NCBI GenBank assembly: GCA_911728435.2
Contig: OU452201.1
Coordinates: forward strand, 5,456,001 to 5,520,000
DNA: 64,000 nucleotides
Source: Apoderus coryli
Taxonomy: Eukaryota > Arthropoda > Insecta > Coleoptera > Attelabidae
Direction: 5' to 3'
The position numbers were made by a program, and so were the translations under genes. The notes under the pieces were generated by a model. That model searched no databases. It saw nothing but the letters and a program-made list of their open reading frames with translations, and was not told the origin of the DNA. Shown here piece after piece: positions 35,490-48,256 of this stretch; position 1 is the stretch's first letter, and every line of letters starts with the position of its first letter.

Positions 35490-36045
35490 TATTGAGATTA
35501 TGTATGTATGTAAATTCAAGCTACAATTCTCATTTATAACAAAAAAAAATATTTTTATAGCGGAAAAATATGTTTTGCGAATCTAGAACCATGTTTCTGT
35601 AACACCCTGTACAGCCTGCGGGCTTTTTACCAATTAGGAACAAATTATGATAATTTCTTCCAATGGAATCTTGGTTTATATTAGATGTACGTCATTGCAA
35701 ATAAGTACGAGGAGTAAAACACGGAAAAATATGAAAAAAAAAAAAAGTTGAACCCAAACTTTAAATTACTTTTTAACAGTATACTTTGCCGCAGGCCGCG
35801 GGTGCACAATATAACGTTAAAAAGTTTTGTCTTTTTATGTTTATCATCTCAATGTAGTTTACATCACAAAATAAAAGGCTTTCTTGTAGGGAAGACAATG
35901 TAAATGTATTTTAAGTAATATGCAGGGTGGATCATTGGGCAAATCTTAATAAAAACGCCATTGAAAATGTTATTTACATGTTTTTCATTAAATGTTGGTG
36001 GTCACTAAGATTTGAAAATTACAGAGTTCAAGTGTCGACTAATTT
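35490..36045. other. A+T-rich non-coding stretch
   Basis: No gene is recognised. AACACCCTGTAC at 35601-35612 is a terminus motif. Confidence 0.5.
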
Positions 36046-36050
36046 GATAA

Positions 36051-36124
36051 AGGGTTTTTAGCGTCATAGATAGAGCGTACTCTTGGCATGCAAAAGGTTC
36101 TGGGTTCGAATCCCAGCTTTGGTA
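36051..36124 (+). other. tRNA-like sequence with Pol III B box (SINE head or tRNA pseudogene)
   Basis: A perfect B box GGTTCGAATCC (36103-36113) sits in a T-arm-like CTGGG-TTCGAAT-CCCAG hairpin, preceded by TAGCGTCATAGATAGAGCG, which resembles a D-arm and A box, and by CTTGGCATG, which aligns with the anticodon loop of tRNA-Ala. The anticodon and acceptor stems do not pair, so it is not a working tRNA. It ends in a T run (TTTTTTT at about 36125), a Pol III stop. A SINE or tRNA pseudogene is likely. Confidence 0.5.
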
Positions 36125-36129
36125 GTTTT

Positions 36130-36690
36130 TTTTCTAATAGTAAGAGTTGTTGGTTCTAAAGATATTGTCATATTTTTTGCTTAGGGCTAAGATTCCTTAG
36201 TATTTTCAAATGAATAACTGATAATTTCAATAATAATTTGCTGTTACGAACAGGATCATCATCATAATACTCTGTATTTTGAAATTCTAAATGTACATAG
36301 TAGGTAGGTACGTACATTTGAAATTTTAATAAAGATATCTCTTCCACCCTCTGCAGAGCCGCGCGCGCGTTTGTTATAGAATTCCGCATTTAGTAGATAC
36401 TAATTTAGAACGGAAACCGCCCTCATCTACCAGCAGCATGCAAAACCAACATGTATAAACTATTCGACGATACTGACTGGTTAGTTCACTATCCAAGTGT
36501 TCTCATTATTAGTTAAATTAAGCTCTATTATTGTTAGATCTCCCTTTGAGCTTCTATTGCCTTTACATGCTCAACTTCTTGTTGGGTGATACAAAGGAGT
36601 ATTATTGTAGAATCTATAGCTATAAACTATGTTCAAATATTTTATCACTTATCGTGTACTGTAGTACTTTGTAATTTACGGATTTCTGAT
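36130..36690. other. Non-coding stretch
   Basis: Nothing is recognised. Confidence 0.5.
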
Positions 36691-36693
36691 AGG

Positions 36694-36889
36694 TTTGGTC
36701 GAAAGAAATGCTCAAAAACTACGATCGCGGTGCTTCGAAACATGTCTATGGCATCGTGACAGGTGATGATTCGTGCGATTTGCTGTAAACAGCAGTCGAC
36801 AGTATGGGTGCTTCAAGATGAGCCAAATCCAACAAAAGTTGCTCGCGCACGAAGCACTTCCAAGCAAATGGTCGCCTGTTTTTTGGGTA
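36694..36889 (+). pseudogene. mariner fragment, copy 4
   Basis: About 195 bases of the middle of the same mariner transposase: TTGGTCGAAAGAAATGCTCA, GGTGCTTCGAAACATGTCTA, then GACAGGTGATGATTCG (first Asp) and AAGCACTTCCAAGCAAATGG. A small deletion after the first Asp region removes the tryptophan block. No inverted ends are present. It lies on the plus strand about 1.2 kb beyond copy 3. Confidence 0.9.
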
Positions 36890-36899
36890 TTAAAACTGA

Positions 36900-38150
36900 C
36901 GAAAACTGCAAGCAGAAGACTACGATGCTATGATGTCATAAACTTGTGTGTTTTCCTTTTATCAAGTACTGAATTTCGCTCTCATACACCAGCCGCCCCT
37001 GTGCACAGAGTGATAAGACGAGGGAGACAAATTTCTTTTAATGCGGTCCTGTTAAAAATTTAAATGAGGGTAAAGCACTTTAGACGTATACTGTATAAAT
37101 CTAAAAGACCTGGAAATGTCCTACAAAAACATTATCGGATGTATTAAACTTTTTCCTAACTCATAAATCCAGGGATTAACTTTGAGTCAGGACACACGAT
37201 ATTTAATACCTCCAGACACATATTATCAGAAATGGGGGAGGATATTATTCGTTGAAAGTTTGCTGGTCAACCGCGATAAAAACCTAACGGAAATTATTTA
37301 CAAGAATTACTAAATGATGAATTGCATGGATTCTCTAAGACCCATGTTGAATCTATTAATTAATTTAAATTAGATTGTTCTAGGGTAAAGTTTTAGTACT
37401 CGTATTGTATAATTATGTTTATGAATTTTATAAATAATTATACCAGTTCCATTTTTCTTCAAGCTCTGTTCCATAAACCAACTGGGAACGATATATACCA
37501 TAGTAAACGTATAATATGTTATGCTGCAAACTTTGCGATATGCATCATTAACTTTAATTAACAAACGGACGACCTCATAAAAAGCTCGCCTCGACGATGC
37601 AGTTTCAGGCCCTTGTAGCGCCCAAAATAAATAAATTCGGGAATTTTAAAGAGAAAAGCTCTTTACGTTTGTGTATATATTTTTGGGAAAAGGTATAATA
37701 GCCTGCAAATTAATTGGGTTAAATATGTTTCTCATGTTCTTGTTATACAATTCCCGTAGAGTTTTATACAATTATTAACTAGGTCGATTCATTCAATTTC
37801 ATAATGGGTGCGCAAATTTGAGGTTAGGAAGTAAATTGGCTGTCAAAGGATGAAATGTAAAGAATTGAGCTGTCATCCTTTGACATTTATATAGTAAAAA
37901 GTTGGGAAATTTTAACCATGTAAGGCTACACTCTTGAACAAAGAATTTTAATGTGAAAATTTTACTGTTACTTCATAAAAAAAGTGTGTTTTTTAGCCAA
38001 TTTACTTGCTAACTTCAAATTTGCCCAGGGACTGTAATTTAATTTATTTAAAATATAATAATTCTAAATATATGTAATATTTTTGTTACTGTAAGTGCTA
38101 AAATGATATTGCCTAACAATATGTTGATAACAAGTACCAAACAGCAACTG
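36900..38150. other. A+T-rich non-coding stretch
   Basis: Nothing is recognised. Confidence 0.5.
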
Positions 38151-38164
38151 TCAATTTTAATTAA

Positions 38165-38390
38165 GTACGTACCTAACGTCAAAGTTACTTCTCGCTCCTA
38201 GAATGTGAATATTTCGTAGTGATTTCACAAAAACACCTTTATCTTTATAATCAATCAATAGAATTCCTTCTGAGTCCCAATTGATGGTCCCAATAGCCAA
38301 TGATAGTCGTTTTGAGTTTTCCTCTACCAGGCTTAAAAAGCTCATGCCACTCGTAAACCATTCTAATTTCAGGGAAGATTAGTTTGAGTT
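38165..38390 (-). pseudogene. Second mariner-type transposase relic
   Basis: The minus strand reads LEWFTSGMSFLS, then SKRLSLAIGTINWDSEGILL and IDYKDKG. This matches the central block of irritans-type mariner transposases (EW...SP.PKK...S..K.M...FWD..G...IDY..KG), which lies between the first and second catalytic Asp. Only this block remains. It is unrelated to the four-copy mariner family elsewhere in the window. Confidence 0.55.
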
Positions 38391-38399
38391 GCTATCGTT

Positions 38400-39700
38400 T
38401 CGGAGGGACTCCGCAACGACCGGAAAAAATAGTGTAGCGATATTAATAAAGCTCAGCTTAAATGCCAAATAGTTTTGTGTATATGAAACCACTATAAAAG
38501 CGAAAAATAAACCCACTCTACAAATTTCTAACACGCGATTTTCTAATTTGTCACTCTGATAAATTTTATTTACTACGAACCGTACAACATTTTAAAAATT
38601 TAAATCTGATCCTGAACACCAAGTTAAGACCGCATAAATAAATTACCTTCGCGTCGCCTATATGTACTTAGTTAAAGAGAATTTAAGACCCCTTTTAAAC
38701 GGTTCCTTTATCACTGGGTGGTATATAGGAAAATTAGTTATTTATAGAAAACACCACTAAAACTTTACCTTAAAATTGTTGTCGGAATCACCTTGCCAAG
38801 GAAGAAGTTACTAATTTCCACCCCTATTTTACTCACTGACGTTAGTCTCTTAGAAAATAGTTCTGTCGGTTAACTAGGCAAAGTATCAATAAACTTTCTA
38901 GGAAACTTTACTATTCAATAAATTATTATTTGACTTGTTGGTTGACACCAACTGATTGAAATTTATGATATAATTAAATACGTGAAATATAACACCTCAA
39001 TTTCCGATATTTGGACAAATGCAGGGTTGTAATAGGCCCCATTGTCAAATTTTACGTTTCAACATGCAAAAAGAGTATGGCAAAACGGCACTAGGCATTT
39101 ATTTATAAAAAAAATATTCAAGCCATGGTTTTAGATATATTATGATCAGTGGAATTAAATTGTGAAATCAAATTCTTTTTAAAAAATTGTTTATTAATCT
39201 ATGTCTTATTATGTGACCGGATTGTACAGTACTAGACGTGTTTTAACTGTTCACTCTATCTACTGGGTTTACTACTATTTTATTGCAAAATGTTACGGTA
39301 TTGCAGAAATTTTAAACGCCAGCTGCAAAATGGACATAGCTGCATACTCGTTGAACCACTTAATAAGCAATAAATGCACAAAAACTGAACACAACCGTGG
39401 TTGGTGCGCGTGCTTAATGATTATAAGGGGCAATCATTATGTTAAAGTTATATAAAATACCCTTTCGTTTTAAACATTTATACTATGCAGGTACAGGTGG
39501 TCGTAAATGTAATTTTGTCATGTAGAAATAATCCAATAATGGTGCAGATGGCTACAACAACTGTTTAGGTATTATTAATTTTGGTTCTAATGTCTCACGG
39601 TAAACTTTGAATATTAGCAATTTTCCCTAACAATGAAAGCGTATATTTATTAAATTTGCAGAAATATTAATATAGTAATTACGTTACCAAAGATTAATAT
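38400..39700. other. A+T-rich non-coding stretch
   Basis: No gene is recognised. The ATG-starting frame at 39201-39455 has no homology that I can see. Confidence 0.45.
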
Positions 39701-39704
39701 ACAC

Positions 39705-39754
39705 GCCTGCTATTTTGTTTTAAACGACCCCCGTATCCCCTGTTTTTTGGATTC
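39705..39754 (-). repeat. Third copy of the GGGGATACGGGGG repeat, inverted
   Basis: It contains ACGACCCCCGTATCCCCTGT and TTTTTTGGATTC, the complement of the repeat at 24.8-25.0 kb. Confidence 0.8.
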
Positions 39755-40221
39755 AGAAGACTAGACCAGTCCCATCATCAGTGGCGAACAGACAATAAAT
39801 TTGTTTTTATATACACCAACAAATTATTACATTCAAGTCAAAAGCACAGTATAATAAATAATACAGTATTATGACTTTCCGCCTGCGAGCCGTCCTACGC
39901 ATATCGTCGCGCATGCCTCCATTATGGGTTAAAACGTCACAATAACCGCATTGACGTAGATAAATACCGTTCACTCCTGTGTTCAATATATAGTTCATTG
40001 GCGGCGTGTACTAGATAAATAAATATTGTGTTTGTAATCTAATTCTGTGTTTTTGGTATAGTGTTCGTGAGAATTAAAATGATTTTATTTTTATTAACGT
40101 ATCTTATGATTAATACAATGAATAATCAGGGAGGACATGTGTGTGCTGCAAAATGTTTTTAAACTAAATGAAAGTAAAACATAAACACAAGTTGTCTCGT
40201 GGCGAGATAGCCTTGTTTGAC

Positions 40222-40603
40222 TAAAATTGCTGAGAACAGGATTCAGTTGATGCAGAATTCAGGCACACGGCTTGTATGTGGAATTCGTAGGCGTGAACGA
40301 GTCTAGCAATAATCTTAAGGAAATCGGCTGGTTAAGAATGAAACAACGTCGGATTTCCATTCACTACTTTTGTATAATAAAAGTCATGAGATGGAAATAG
40401 GCGGAATACTTATATGAAAGATTGAAGTTCCGGCGATCGGTGTATGATGTGAATATTCCTCATAAAACTATCATTACGCCACCGCTAGACTCAACATCAA
40501 TCTTTAAGCGGTCATTTTCCTATACGGTTTCAAAATATTACAAGGCTCTACCGGAGAATATAAAAAGTTTACAGGGGTTTTCGTTTAAGAGCGCTGTCTG
40601 ACA
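40222..40603 (+). pseudogene. LINE ORF2 C-terminal domain relic
   Basis: The plus strand reads NRIQLMQNSGTRLVCGIRRR, then (next frame) LKEIGWLRMKQRRISIHYF and (next frame) EYLYERLKFRRSVYDVN, FKRSFSYTVSKYYKALPENI and FSFKSAV. This is the region after the reverse transcriptase in Jockey/CR1-type ORF2 proteins (Q..QN.A.R...G, WL....R, YL...F, ..WN.LP..I...S...FK). Two frame changes and a stop break it. Such proteins retrotranspose their own RNA by target-primed reverse transcription. Confidence 0.7.
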
Positions 40604-40800
40604 CGTAATAGAACAAATTAATTTGTAAACATAAGCTACCTACTTAATTTGGCCAGCGATGTAAAACTATTTTCAGATAGGTTTAAGCTAAAATGTAAGT
40701 TACGTTTAGGTTAAGTTAGGAAGCACTACTTCAACTTTTATAAAAATGTTTAATAAAGTCTTTATTATTGTTGTGTTGTTTATTATTATTATTAAAAATC
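40604..40800 (+). repeat. LINE 3' untranslated region with TTA microsatellite tail
   Basis: It follows directly after the ORF2 relic and ends in a TTATTATT-rich run at about 40762-40795, the kind of simple-repeat tail used by some LINEs in place of poly(A). Confidence 0.5.
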
Positions 40801-40809
40801 ACCCAATCA

Positions 40810-43720
40810 TGTCAACATTTAACTGATACCACCACTCAAGGCTGTTTTCAATCACTATGACACACCACAAATATTTCTGAAATTAGCGATAGTATTATGT
40901 ACTTCAATACTTTTACAAAAATGCAAATACAGCACCTACTGTGGTTAGAAACCGAAAACTATAATTATTCTTAGTCAGGACCTGACTTGTAACCCAAAAT
41001 GGCGGCGTCATACGTCACAGTTTATTTCAAAGTGCCAAAGTGGAGTCGGAATGCTGTACTTATTAATGCTGTGTCAAAAGTATGTTTCCAGATTCCAATG
41101 TAAAAAAATATATCTAAAAGCTTTTCATTTAATGATATCTAGTAACATGTTGATTAGCGCGGTTAATTGACTGACAATTATGTGTTATAATAGCTATACT
41201 ACAGCATTATTTAATCCGATCAAGTAAAGCCTCTCTTTTATCCAGTCGTCTTGCATAACCCAGAGACAATAATCCCCCTGTTAATCCAAATATTTTCAAA
41301 GGAAATACTTTATAATGCGGACGGGCTCAAAGTACAGTTTTTGCTTAAAATTTAAGGTAATATCTCTGATTTTGATATATTCATTCGAGAAATTATAATT
41401 TTGGGGCTAAATCGTCCTCTTAAAGATACTGGACCGACTGTAGATGAAAGGGTTTGAAACTGTTGGAAATAAATACCTATTATTATATGTTTTTCTCATT
41501 TCGACTTCCAGAATCGTATCCAGAAGTCCTATCTGATCAATAAAATACGCAAGTATGTTAAATTGCGATTTTTGCCTGTCTAGACAGTTTTCAAAACGCT
41601 GTAGTCTTATAGAAGCGTTCGAAAAATCACAGAAAAATCATTATTTGTGGAACAAATAGAGTAGTATCCTTCTAGCACTTATGGACGTGATAGTCATCCC
41701 AAGAAATTCTCCTTTCTAACTCTCTCTACTATAACATAGCTGCCGGTACGTGTGTTAACTACGTAATATTGCTATACACAAATGTCATATAACTCCTAGG
41801 TTTTACCTATTGCCTTATAGAGATAAATATATAGGAGGAACGAAAAAGTATTTTCCAATATCGAACACTAAAAAATTCACGATGACACTTAAAATATATT
41901 TTCTGAAATAAAAACACGTCTAGATTTCTACTTGCTATAAAGTTTTGGGGACGTATGTAGTATGAAAATTATGTTATAGCGTTGTCAAAACAAAAATTCA
42001 TGCCATCTCAGAATAAAAGAAAACCATTAAAATCAATACGCTATCCACACTTTTAAAAGGGTCGTCAAATTTACCAAACACGTTCGAAGCTAGTGCAGTT
42101 GCACCATATCTGTTTAAAGTACGAAAAACTAGTTAAAAAAGTTTCCGAATCACGTATAGGTGCACACGTCTATAATACGAAGTATATTCTACATTTCCCA
42201 TGAAACGAACTTCAATAAAAAAATAAAACAAACTCTCCAGAAAGAGTGTTAAAACTTATTAAATCAAGTCCGAAAAACTTGTAATTTAAAGGTAGTTCAT
42301 AACATAGTTTATAGTTCTGTTGTATACATTTCGCTACAACATAGGGGTCCAATAACTCCAGAAAAGTATAACTTAAGTTTTCAATACATTTTTATTTATT
42401 TTTTGTACTCTACAATATTAGATTTGCAATTTTATGTCGTAAGATTTCGAGTAATCATCGGTGATTTTTGTAAATCTACACAGAAAAAAATGTTTACTAT
42501 TGTGGTTTATAGAACTAAGTGTTAATTGGAATATTTTGTCCTTTATTTGCCTATTTAAGAATAATCAATAGAAATTGTAGCTTGCTCAATAACAGCTCTA
42601 TCATATTAAATATTAATTTGTAGTCAAATTAAATTATTTCCATTTTTTATCATATTTCAAAACTGCAAAAACATTTAATTTGTTGTTTAATTTATTTCGT
42701 GGATGTTGACTTTTTATTTTCTTCAATAACACTCACTCCACTTCAATATGGACTACTTCTGTCGGACAACATGTAAAGTTGTAATAATAACCTTAAAGTA
42801 AACCTGAAATTTGATACTGTAGAAATAATATTTAAAGGCAATTACCTCATTAACTTAAACTATTACAATTAATATATTTTTATAAGTAACTCTTTATAAA
42901 CAAGTAGGTACTATTTTCATCCAGTTAGCTCTATAGTTTTCCCAAAAGTTTAATCTAATAATATTAATGCGGTCCTTTCAAGAAAACCACCAGACAGTAT
43001 ACCTATTAGTTCTTTAAGCAAAACAAAAATTGAAATGTAAATATTCAAAGAAAGTTTTTAGTACTAGGGGTTAAAAAAACTATACTGTTTCATGCTCGGT
43101 GAAACTGATATATATATATATGTATAGCAATCTTATTCTGTTATTTCGTATTATACGTTATTGCGGTCAAATGAGAAGACTAAGGAACTAAACAAGGAAA
43201 TTTATTGCCAAGTGCGAAAAAATTAGGGGGTTTTTGATACAACTCCTTTTTGCCTTACGATTTGTTTTATTGGTTGTATGAAAACTTTTAATTTTCATAC
43301 TCATTGCAGATATAACAAGATTCTCTTTTCGGGTCTTTGTAGTCTCGTTCAATAAACTAATATTTCGCCAGGAAGTCCTCGTCCTAAATATCCGACAATG
43401 CTAGTTTATGGGACGGCCATGTTTAGACGAGGTTTTACCTGTAACGTCGGAACTCTCTTTAATAGCCTAACCAATACCATGAAGCTTAAATTGATAAGCG
43501 GAAAGCATTTTAAACCGCGTTCGCGCCACATGCAGCACCTTCTCTCGCAGCAAATGATTTTATAGATCTTGCAGTTATACCTTATGTAAGTTTGTTACAT
43601 TTTTTTTCTTTTTCTGCATTGTTAGATACCTACCAAATTTAAATATTATTTTGGTTTTTGTTATTTATTATTATTTTTTGACTATAGAGTAATTTTTGAT
43701 TTTTTTTTGCTTTATAATTT
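40810..43720. other. A+T-rich non-coding stretch
   Basis: No gene or element is recognised. Short TA runs occur at about 43107-43121. Confidence 0.5.
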
Positions 43721-43729
43721 ATTTTTGTT

Positions 43730-43800
43730 ATAAAAGGTTAAGTGAGAATAGCCACTGGTTTAGACTCCGCCAAATAAAGACGTTTACTATTATTATTACA
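43730..43800 (+). repeat. Possible LINE 3' tail
   Basis: AAGTGAGAATAGCC, then CCAAATAAAGACGTTTACTA followed by TTATTATTAC. A polyadenylation-like AATAAA followed by an ATT microsatellite resembles the 3' end of a LINE. No coding part was recognised upstream. Confidence 0.3.
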
Positions 43801-43809
43801 AGCTTTCTT

Positions 43810-44835
43810 TACTGAAACAGTCTCTTTGCGGTACTTCAAGTCCGGACAAAATGTGCTTTTGCCATCAGGATCGATTATTTTCATTTTTGCTTGAATGATA
43901 GGGTCCTCTACCAAACAAAAGCATTAAAATTGAACTCGTTTTGGTTGAAGATTAAAGTGAATAAGGTAGCTAGCCTTTTATTATAGTTAATTGTTTGGCG
44001 CACTATTTTATACAAACCACACCAGTAGTTTTTCATGTTTTAGCAAAAAAAAAGAGAGAAAAAATATAAGAACGGGAAGTTGGACAAACAGGAAAGACAA
44101 AAAAAGAATATTATTGTTCGTATATATAAACGATTTTCCCTTATGTCGCGAAAATTTACTTTCCTTGTAGGTAATTTGTCTGTGTGTAGTTTTTCTGGCG
44201 ACAGCTCATTAATAACAATACCAACTTCGTTGTTTGCTTTACTTTCCATGTGATAAATGAAATTATATACAAAAATGATTCACTAAGAGAGAGAGCTTTT
44301 TTAATAGAATTCCCCAAATGTCATTTTACTATATTTATTTGTGAATTTATTGTTTATACTTTTCTAAATAATGTAAAGTAGAAATAATTTTGAGTCAAAA
44401 ACTGAGGAGAGTCTTTTTTATGAGCTCGTTAGAATACTCATCCCCATGGTGGTGGCATGGTATAATAATTAATTCAATCTAAACAAGAACATACTCTTTT
44501 TTTATAATTATTTGAACTAATCAAATAGGACATCGCGTAGAAAATATTTTTTAAGATCATTAAGAAGCATATTCGCTTCACAAGATCCCATACGGTAATT
44601 TGCTGCGCATCGCTCCAATTAGAGTAAACGACAAGAGTGAATTTTTTATCAAACAAGATTCTCTTTGATATAAAAAGTTAATATTTGTATCATTTTTATA
44701 AAAATGTCTTTAATATTATGCTGTCAGTAAGTTGATCTCAGTTAGGTATATGGGATTACGATCTCTTGATACAAATTGAAATACATATTTCAACTATAAC
44801 AAATTTTTTAATATGCATGCAAGAATATGTTCAAA
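43810..44835. other. A+T-rich non-coding stretch
   Basis: Nothing is recognised. Confidence 0.5.
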
Positions 44836-44840
44836 ATATA

Positions 44841-45205
44841 TACAGGGAGTCCGTTAAATCAAAACTGACGTGCTTTTCTTTTAAAAATATACCATTTGGA
44901 AAATAATTTGTTGCTTTAACATTGTTTAGCAAAATTCTTCATCCAATTTTTTCGGATTGGAGTCTCTGAAATCCCCAATGACGCTTTGATCACGCGTTTC
45001 CTTGGGTGGCTGCCATTTTTTGTGGTGTACCTGCTCTTTGATCGTCGCTAAACGACCTGTTTGTACAGGTCTGAATTATTCGTACCAACGAGAAATTGCT
45101 GTCAGATGTGGTTCGTCATTGCCAAAAGCGCAAACCAATCCGGCGAGGCATTCTTGTTGTTTAGCTTGGATGCTATATACAGACATTGTATTTTCAATTT
45201 ACAAC
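44841..45205 (-). pseudogene. mariner-like transposase N-terminal relic
   Basis: A terminus motif TACAGGGAGTCCG starts at 44841. On the minus strand a frame near 45205-45080 reads SIQAKQQECLAGLVCAFGND and HLTAISRWYE, resembling the helix-turn-helix of mariner-type transposases (C...L...FG...P...T..RWY..F..G), followed in another frame by AGTPQKMAATQGNA, like the (S)GRPK..VT linker. The rest of the protein is gone. The assignment is tentative. Confidence 0.45.
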
Positions 45206-45249
45206 ACACCATGACAATTCATAAGAAATCTTCGCAAAGATAAAATGTC

Positions 45250-46150
45250 TCAGCATTGGTTATAAAATTACATTAATTTAATTTGCATATCCTATCGTTA
45301 ATTATCATAATACATGGTATTCCTTTAAACTTTTATTTTGAAGTTATAGTAAACTAGTTATGTTCTTGAAAGAAAGAAAATGATAAAAAAATATTGCAAA
45401 AGATTTTATGTACTCCACTGTACAGAATCTATTTTTCACTATTGCCTGGTGTTTTTCGCTTCTCTTGTTCTCAATAATAAATGTGAGGGTAATTCTCTTC
45501 TCACACAAACACACATCTCGCATACACAACTAGCTAGAGGTGTCCTATAATAACGGGAAACGAGAGGCGAATATTTGAGTGTTATACAGAGACCATGTGA
45601 AATAGACAGAGACAAAGTTATTTGCGAGAGAGTGGATTTAAGACTGTCACTGAGATTATTATCGCCCCATACAAATGTCCGTACATTTGACTTGTCGAGA
45701 ATCCTGTCGGTTTGATTAAACGTCCCAATGGGATACTCCTTTGTGACTCCCTTTTATACAAACTAAAGTTATACTTACCTACCCTGTTTGTTGGAATGAT
45801 ACTCGTATAAATTGGCTCAAAAGAATTTTTAGTAGAAAAGAACCTTAATAAATAAACACCTATGTGGTAAGCGTAGGCCCGAAGCATAGGAAATAATCTC
45901 CAAATTTAAGAAACCCTATAACATTAAACTGGAAGTTTAGTTAAAAACATTTCACAAAAAAAAATTCACTTTCTTAATTTCTCTATTTTTCACAAGAAGT
46001 AAAATAAACATTTTCCTATACGAGCGTGCGGTAAAGTGCACTTTTCCGCATTGTTTTAGTCCGAAAAGTTGCAGTTATTTCAAATTGTTGCGAGTTATTT
46101 CTACAGTTTTGCCTGTACTCTTTGGTTTTGCGAAATTTGACGTGCTCGTA
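45250..46150. other. Non-coding stretch
   Basis: No gene is recognised. The minus frame at 45618-45887 has no known homology. Confidence 0.45.
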
Positions 46151-46162
46151 GGAGAAAATGTG

Positions 46163-46200
46163 TACAGGGTGAGCAAAACTCGATGTCCCAGCTCTGTTAT
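46163..46200 (+). repeat. TACAGGGTGAGCAAAAC transposon terminus
   Basis: A well-preserved end (TACAGGGTGAGCAAAACTCG) pointing rightwards. It lies about 490 bases before the C terminus of the DUF4817-type transposase relic on the minus strand, so it is probably that element's 3' end. Confidence 0.4.
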
Positions 46201-46651
46201 GAGAAAATGAAAACCGATAGAAAAATTCAGAAAAGAGGTTCTTAAATAGGATTAAGTAAACTCCATTTTAACCCATATTTCATTTTGTTTCCAAGTTTGG
46301 AAACTGAAGTAAATGACGTCATCAATTTTTTAAGAAACATATCTATATTTTTGCATAGTTCAAAAGAGCTAATTTTTCTAAACAACTTTTGTAGGCTTTG
46401 GAAACAAGCTGCAATTATATCTGTCAATACTTAAACTAATCGTTGACAAATAGTATTCGTGTGATAACTTCTAATATATAAGTCAAACATTTGATATTCA
46501 GTCAAGAGAGAAGATACGTATTATCCATCGGTTGTTAATAATAATTACACTACAAAAACAGACGATATTATTTAATAGTAACTATTATTACCACAGAATT
46601 AAACATAGTAATCCTATAGATTACTACTAATTAATTATAGGAAATCAATCA

Positions 46652-47115
46652 CTACAACAAATTTTCAATGTGACCACCTCCTAGTTGTAAACGCTTATCT
46701 AATCTCCTCCTTACTTCTCTTCCTGAGGCCTTGCATAACATTTCTCTTGCGAGTTCATTGCATGAATTTCTAATTTTTTCCTTTAAATGTTCTAAGTTAT
46801 GTGTTAGCAATTCTTGCTTGGAGCGCTGCCCCGGTCATGCTGGAAAAACATATTTGCTCGTAACTGCAATGGCACATTTTCCAGAAACACAGAAAGTTGC
46901 TCTTGAAGAAATTGCAAATATTCTTCACTGCATAAATCACCTTCGTAATAGTAGGGAGCAATTAAATGCCCGTTAATAATACCACACCAAAGTTAATGCC
47001 AAAATGTTTTTCGTTTTCAATCAACAGCCATCTTGGTATTTTCACGTATATGTATGTCATGGAACATATCATCACTAAAAATATCCCCACGACTAATTTC
47101 CATCCCCTCGGATTC
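46652..47115 (-). pseudogene. DUF4817-type Tc1/mariner-like transposase, catalytic part
   Basis: The minus strand encodes, in shifting frames, GDIFSDDMFHDIHIREN (after the first Asp), CGIINGHLIAPYYYEGDL, EEYLQFLQEQLSVFLENVPL, FFQHDRGSAP (second Asp), and after a deletion RRRLDKRLQLGGGHIENLL with a stop at 46652. This is the standard order for the DUF4817-domain transposases of insects. The stretch with the third catalytic residue (SPDLNPLD-like) is deleted. It is the same superfamily as the relics at 3.7, 48.3 and 62.0 kb, but the sequence is clearly a different subfamily. Confidence 0.75.
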
Positions 47116-47119
47116 AAGG

Positions 47120-48240
47120 ACGTACCTACTCATGATAGTTATGAATTTAACCACATTTTTGCAGTTTATGTATTTTTGTGTCAATTAATTGACAATGTAT
47201 TTGGTTTATTGCTGCTACCGCAAAAATGACGTTGTATGCACAACTACTCTTTTTTTGTTCCTAGTCGAGTTATTAATTCAGGAATTCGGGTTGATTGAAT
47301 TTTTGCATAGCAAAAATGAAAGCATACGGTTATTAGTACGTTGTTGCGGTTGCCAATTTTCAGGTGGATGGCTAAACGTAATTTTCAATGGAAAAAAGTG
47401 CCTTATGCCTAAAGTAAAATCTTCACAGATGTAACAAGAATTTTTATAGTTTTTTGAGGATATTATATATTATATAAAGCGCGCTACGAAATATTGCCCA
47501 CTGTAGGACACAAATACTTTCCCCAGTTCTTGGACTATAACTGTTCCATTTAACACGCAGCATGAAGCAGTTTAGAAAAACAAATCAGCAGAACAAAGGC
47601 ATTTACCCCGGATGGGTATATATTATAAAGGATTGATAGTACCCTGCGGTATCTTATATTACGACTCTTAAGAGACCAAAGTCTCGCCACTGACCGCATT
47701 ATCTGGCTCACTTCCCCCTTTATCTTATACGTAGGCCTTCCTATAAAATATATTTTCTAAACTATCTTCTTCCAGAAACTACGCTTTTTACTTCATGTAA
47801 AACTTGCTATTTATCAGGTTATAAATCATGATCGATGATTTTTTTTTTTAAATCGTGATTTAATTTTAAATTTTGACTAGATCTTAGATCTCATCATTTA
47901 CCTGGACTCCAAAACTACACTTTCTTTTGACAGATATAACAAGATACAAAAGACAAGACTTATTGACATGTCGACGACTCAAAGAAATCTACCACATCGG
48001 TGTAGACCTCAGAAAATTCCGAAAGCTACTTGTGCCATAAGGATGATAAGACTACTTGTCCCTGTCCAGCTTTAGCTAGAATTAGATTTACGGCATTTGG
48101 TGCAGTACCAGCAAAAAATCGATTTCGTTACAAAAGAATCAGCTGATAGCCTTAGCTGTTCATCTAAACTCCATAAGCAAGTAAGCGGCACAATAGTATT
48201 TTAGGATATTTTAAAATCCGCCCAATTTTACTTTGCTTAT
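47120..48240. other. Non-coding stretch
   Basis: No gene is recognised. The plus frames at 46966-47434 are mostly antisense to the relic above or have no homology. Confidence 0.45.
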
Positions 48241-48256
48241 ATAGCAAACGATAATA

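Noticed and set aside
38385..38430. GGAG-TCC-CTCC-GAAAC on the minus strand
   Set aside because: A stem and GAAAC exist but the CUGANGA box is not present before it.
39715..39790. CTGATGA on the minus strand as another hammerhead
   Set aside because: A stem II can be drawn (GGGAC/GUCUU) but the following GAAA box is missing (CTGAATC), and no stem III or cleavage site follows.
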